A DNA stretch of 64,000 nucleotides from the NCBI RefSeq assembly GCF_000801105.2, contig NC_079519.1:34447288-34511287 (forward strand), given 5' to 3'. The translations under genes and the position numbers were made by a program. Of the stretch, positions 60,601 through 64,000 are shown one piece after another (position 1 is the stretch's first letter; each line of letters opens with the position of its first letter). This DNA is from Raphanus sativus (taxonomy: Eukaryota; Streptophyta; Magnoliopsida; Brassicales; Brassicaceae). The notes under the pieces were generated by a model. It was not told the origin of the DNA, did no database searches, and saw nothing but the letters and a program-made list of their open reading frames with translations.

Positions 60601-62298
60601 ATGGCTGAACAACAACTAGGAGTACTGAAGGCACTCGATGTTGCGAAAACGCAACTTTACCATTTCACGGCAATTGTCATCGCTGGAATGGGCTTCTTTA
60701 CCGATGCATACGATCTGTTTTGCGTCTCTTTGGTGACCAAGCTTCTTGGCCGCCTCTACTACTTCAATCCATTGTCAGAAAAGCCTGGCTCACTTCCCCC
60801 TCATGTTGCGGCGGCGGTCAACGGTGTGGCCCTTTGTGGAACCCTTGCTGGTCAGCTTTTCTTTGGATGGCTAGGTGACAAGCTTGGAAGGAAAAAGGTG
60901 TATGGTATCACTTTGATCATGATGATAGTGTGCTCCGTGGCTTCTGGTCTATCTTTTGGTAACGAAGCCAAGGGTGTCATGACCACCCTTTGCTTCTTTA
61001 GGTACAATTATCATTATATACATACACATGATTTAATAATAATTTCATTGTGAATACGCATGTTTAAAAATAGTGGTTTAGACTACATATGTCATTAAAA
61101 TATATATATTAACATACAATTTTATTGATTTAGGTTTTGGCTGGGTTTTGGTATTGGAGGTGATTACCCTCTTTCTGCTACCATTATGTCTGAATATGCT
61201 AACAAGAAGACACGTGGTGCTTTCATCGCGGCCGTGTTTGCCATGCAAGGTGTTGGTATCTTAGCCGGAGGTTTCGTGGCACTTGCTGTCTCCTCCATTT
61301 TCGACAATAAATTCCCAGCTCCGACCTATGCAGTCGACAGGGCTCTTTCAACGCCTCCACAAGCTGACTATATTTGGAGAATCATCGTCATGTTTGGTGC
61401 TCTACCCGCAGCCTTGACTTACTACTGGCGTATGAAGATGCCCGAAACTGCTCGTTACACCGCCTTGGTGGCAAAGAACATCAAACAGGCCACACAAGAC
61501 ATGTCCAAGGTCTTACAAGTACAGCTTGAAGTGGAGGAAAGAGCAGAGGATATTGTTCAAGACCCTAGACTTAACTATGGCTTGTTCTCTAAGGAATTTG
61601 CCAAACGTCATGGTCTTCCCCTCCTTGGATGTACCTCCACTTGGTTCTTGCTAGACATTGCATTTTACAGCCAAAACTTGTTTCAAAAAGATATCTTTTC
61701 GGCTATTGGATGGATCCCAAAGGCAGCAACCATGAACGCAATCCACGAGGTTTTCATGATTGCTAGGGCACAAACACTCATTGCCCTTTGCAGTACCGTC
61801 CCCGGCTATTGGTTCACGGTTGCATTTATTGATATCATGGGAAGGTTTGCGATACAACTAATGGGTTTCTTCATGATGACCGTCTTTATGTTTGCAATTG
61901 CTTTCCCATACGACCACTGGATCAAACCGGACAATCGTATTGGTTTTGTGGTTATGTACTCCCTCACTTTTTTCTTTGCTAACTTTGGACCAAATGCAAC
62001 AACTTTCATTGTCCCAGCTGAGATCTTCCCGGCCAGGCTAAGGTCGACATGCCATGGAATATCAGCCGCGACAGGTAAGGCTGGAGCCATCGTGGGAGCT
62101 TTCGGGTTCTTATACGCAGCTCAGCCCCAGGACAAGACCAAGACGGATGCAGGATATCCACCGGGCATCGGAGTCAAGAACTCTCTGATCATGCTTGGTG
62201 TCATTAACTTTGTCGGTATGCTCTTCACCTTCCTTGTCCCTGAACCCAAGGGTAAGTCACTTGAAGAGCTCTCTGGTGAGACTGAGACTGAGAAATGA
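60601..62298 (+). CDS. PHT1: High-affinity phosphate transporter PHT1, copy C (two exons, 521 aa)
   Basis: This is the third complete plasma-membrane H+/phosphate symporter, in opposite orientation to A and B. Exon 1 is 60,601-61,001 and exon 2 is 61,134-62,298; the GT-AG intron sits at the same Arg codon as in the other copies. The PHT1 signature [13 protein letters not shown] is at about residues 142-154. Visible differences from copies A and B include N versus K in FDNKF, A versus V in VDRALS, QLEVEE versus ELEMEE, QDP versus KDP, and ETETEK versus ETEVEK at the end. I chose the ATG at 60,601 (MAEQQLG); an in-frame ATG at 60,571 lies in the intron before the 5'UTR acceptor at 60,580 and is removed by splicing. 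Confidence 0.95.
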
Positions 62299-63900
62299 TT
62301 AAACTGTCATATTGTCAATTTCTTTTGTTGTTTCCGGTTGTGCAATTTACTGTTTTTCCAATGGGTGATGTGATATTTGTAATTGTGTGATACTTGGTGG
62401 TCATTGTATTGTTATATGGAGTTGATTGTTTACTTTTGTAACACCATATGTTTATATTTCGTTTATACATGTCTCTACCTCTTGCATAACAACATATAAA
62501 TCCATTTGAAATATTAATTTGTACATAGATTAATTTGTACATAGCTTAAAAATCTCCACATAAAAGTCTTAAAAACACATAAGAGACACTAATAAATTAA
62601 ACGATATCATACACACACAGATATATAATTGGTCTGAGTTGGATCAAATGGTTTTAAAAAATTTACTATGGATATATGATAGCAACTAAGTTCACAATGA
62701 CATGAACTTTATATATTAAATTGAATACATCTCCCTAAGTTCTTCTGAATATCCTATGTTTTTCGAATATGCTTTGTTTTTTTTAACCATTCGAATATGC
62801 TTTGTTTTAATAATGATTTTGACTTCTGCTAAATTATAATTAATCTTCATGCTTATATGTATCCAGATTGTCAATCCTCAAATGTCAACTGTTGGAGTTG
62901 AACGATTCCATCCGAATAAAAATATGAAGATATATGTAACTACTCGACTTATATTATAAGAACTTTTATCACTCATTTGAATTTAAAAAATTCATTATAT
63001 ATGGATGAAGCAATAATTTCAAAGTCAGAATCAAACATATATATAAAACATAATTAATGTCTTTTAATTTTATGTATGTAACTCAAACTAAAAAGTAACT
63101 CTCTTTTTTTGCAACTACTATTTTATATTTATTTTTATTTTTTATTTTAAAAATATAATATAATTTGACAATATTTTTTTTAAAAGATGTCGAATATGAA
63201 ATAACAATGTACTATTGATTGTTGAAGATTCACTTCATATGATAAACGCAAGAATAACTCTATGTAGTTTCACTAATCGCATTTGCATGCAGTTTTATTT
63301 ATAGCAATATATTTTACCATAAATAGTAATAATGTTCTCCCATGTCCCATTACACAGAGTACTATTTATAAGCTTTCCCAAATACTAATTTTCATCTTAG
63401 ATTCACTTGCATCATCAATGCCTGCGATTTCTTTTCATTTTGTGTTTTTCATAAGGGGTTGGGGGCCTTGGGGCCGGTCCGTACGAACCAAATCAAAGTA
63501 AATGTTTGCCTCAAATAGTTATTGTTTGAGATTTAAAGGTAAAAGCGATGTTTAAATGAAAATATGAAAAATATTTAAGTTACAAAAAAATAAAATAATA
63601 TCTTTTACAAGGAAACACACAGCAAAGTTTATATAAACATATTGACTTTGTATTTTAGTGAATATGAAAAAGATTGTAAAAACAGAAATGATTACATGTC
63701 TTAGACTTTTTTAAAACATTTATCATGATTTTAAAGTAGATAAATGTTGATAACTGATTATTAAAAGATATAATGGTAATAAACGGGTGTGGTTTATAGA
63801 ATTATGAATTACACAAACGCTATTGTTTTGCGGCTATAACTAATATGTTAAATATCGTCTAAAATTCAAATGGATTACTTGCAAATTAAATAATCAAGAG
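62299..63900. other. 3' flank of PHT1 copy C, AT-rich
   Basis: It contains the 3'UTR and then A/T-rich DNA. A segment near 63,110-63,185 resembles, inversely, the interior of the Mutator-type MITE at 16.4 kb. No gene is recognised. Confidence 0.5.
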
Positions 63901-64000
63901 GATGCAGGCGATCACGTTGCTTGCATTTCTTTCTCATCTTCTGTATAAATTGCCACAATAATTGTTCGTTTCTAATCACCTTATATCTTCTCTCACATTC
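63901..64000 (+). promoter_or_regulatory. Possible core promoter of the next gene, at the window edge
   Basis: TATAAAT occurs at about 63,942-63,948, followed by a CT-rich leader-like sequence (ATATCTTCTCTCACATTC). The look is that of the start of a plus-strand transcript that continues beyond base 64,000. The gene itself is not in view. Confidence 0.35.

Overview
This is plant nuclear DNA from a Brassicaceae species, most likely Brassica or a close relative. It is AT-rich, its genes have spliced introns, and transposon remnants fill most of the space. The recognisable single-copy genes, an electron transfer flavoprotein beta subunit (ETFB) start at the left edge, an ERF096-type AP2 factor and three PHT1 phosphate transporters, are as I remember them the Arabidopsis chromosome 5 neighbourhood around At5g43350-At5g43430. 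The Arabidopsis neighbours between them (for example ATL16 and TOPP6) are not seen here. Gene identities come from reading translations and from memory of family sequences; no search was run.

Layout. 1-454: 5' part of ETFB (minus). 780-3,200: a degenerate ~155-bp tandem array. 3,235-3,490: a possible MITE. 4,879-5,670: a TRIM element with 5S-rRNA-like LTRs (Cassandra type). 7,241-7,642: ERF096. 8,851-10,973: PHT1 copy A with promoter (minus). 11,075-11,718: a small Helitron. 15,125-15,625: a solo Cassandra LTR. 16,349-16,886: a Mutator-type MITE with a perfect 9-bp target duplication. 17,395-21,643: a candidate gene-capturing Helitron carrying pieces of a ubiquitin E2, GatA and a RING-H2 gene. 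22,660-24,799: PHT1 copy B (minus), almost identical to copy A in the coding region. 25,279-35,018: a young Ty3/gypsy array with three LTRs, one intact polyprotein ORF and two deleted internal regions. 37-42 kb: Helitron ends, a hAT-type element and a ~975-bp retroposon with a 16-bp target duplication. 42,610-47,182: a second candidate gene-capturing Helitron (minus) with uridine nucleosidase and QUA3 fragments. 47,690-49,290: a hAT MITE, an extreme G tract and local tandem duplications. 49,878-51,068: a complete RPL9 gene (minus). 51,400-53,560: a decayed Ty1/copia pol. 56,023-58,424: a foldback element and a Helitron. 59,017-62,298: PHT1 copy C (plus), with a Helitron inside its 5'UTR intron.

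How it fits together. The functional theme is root phosphate uptake: three full-length 521-residue PHT1 H+/phosphate symporters, each with a 5'UTR intron and with P1BS sites (GNATATNC, bound by PHR1-type factors) just upstream of the TATA box. Copies A and B lie in the same orientation 13.8 kb apart and share one large duplicated block. Their coding regions look homogenised by gene conversion. Copy C is inverted and slightly diverged. Between and around the copies, Helitrons, TRIMs, MITEs and LTR elements have inserted, several with exact target-site evidence visible in the sequence.

I see no undescribed enzymatic or defence system. The unusual content is structural: two multi-gene Helitrons, a Helitron inside a transporter 5'UTR intron, an A-versus-B empty site that proves one Helitron insertion, and the tandem LTR-element array.
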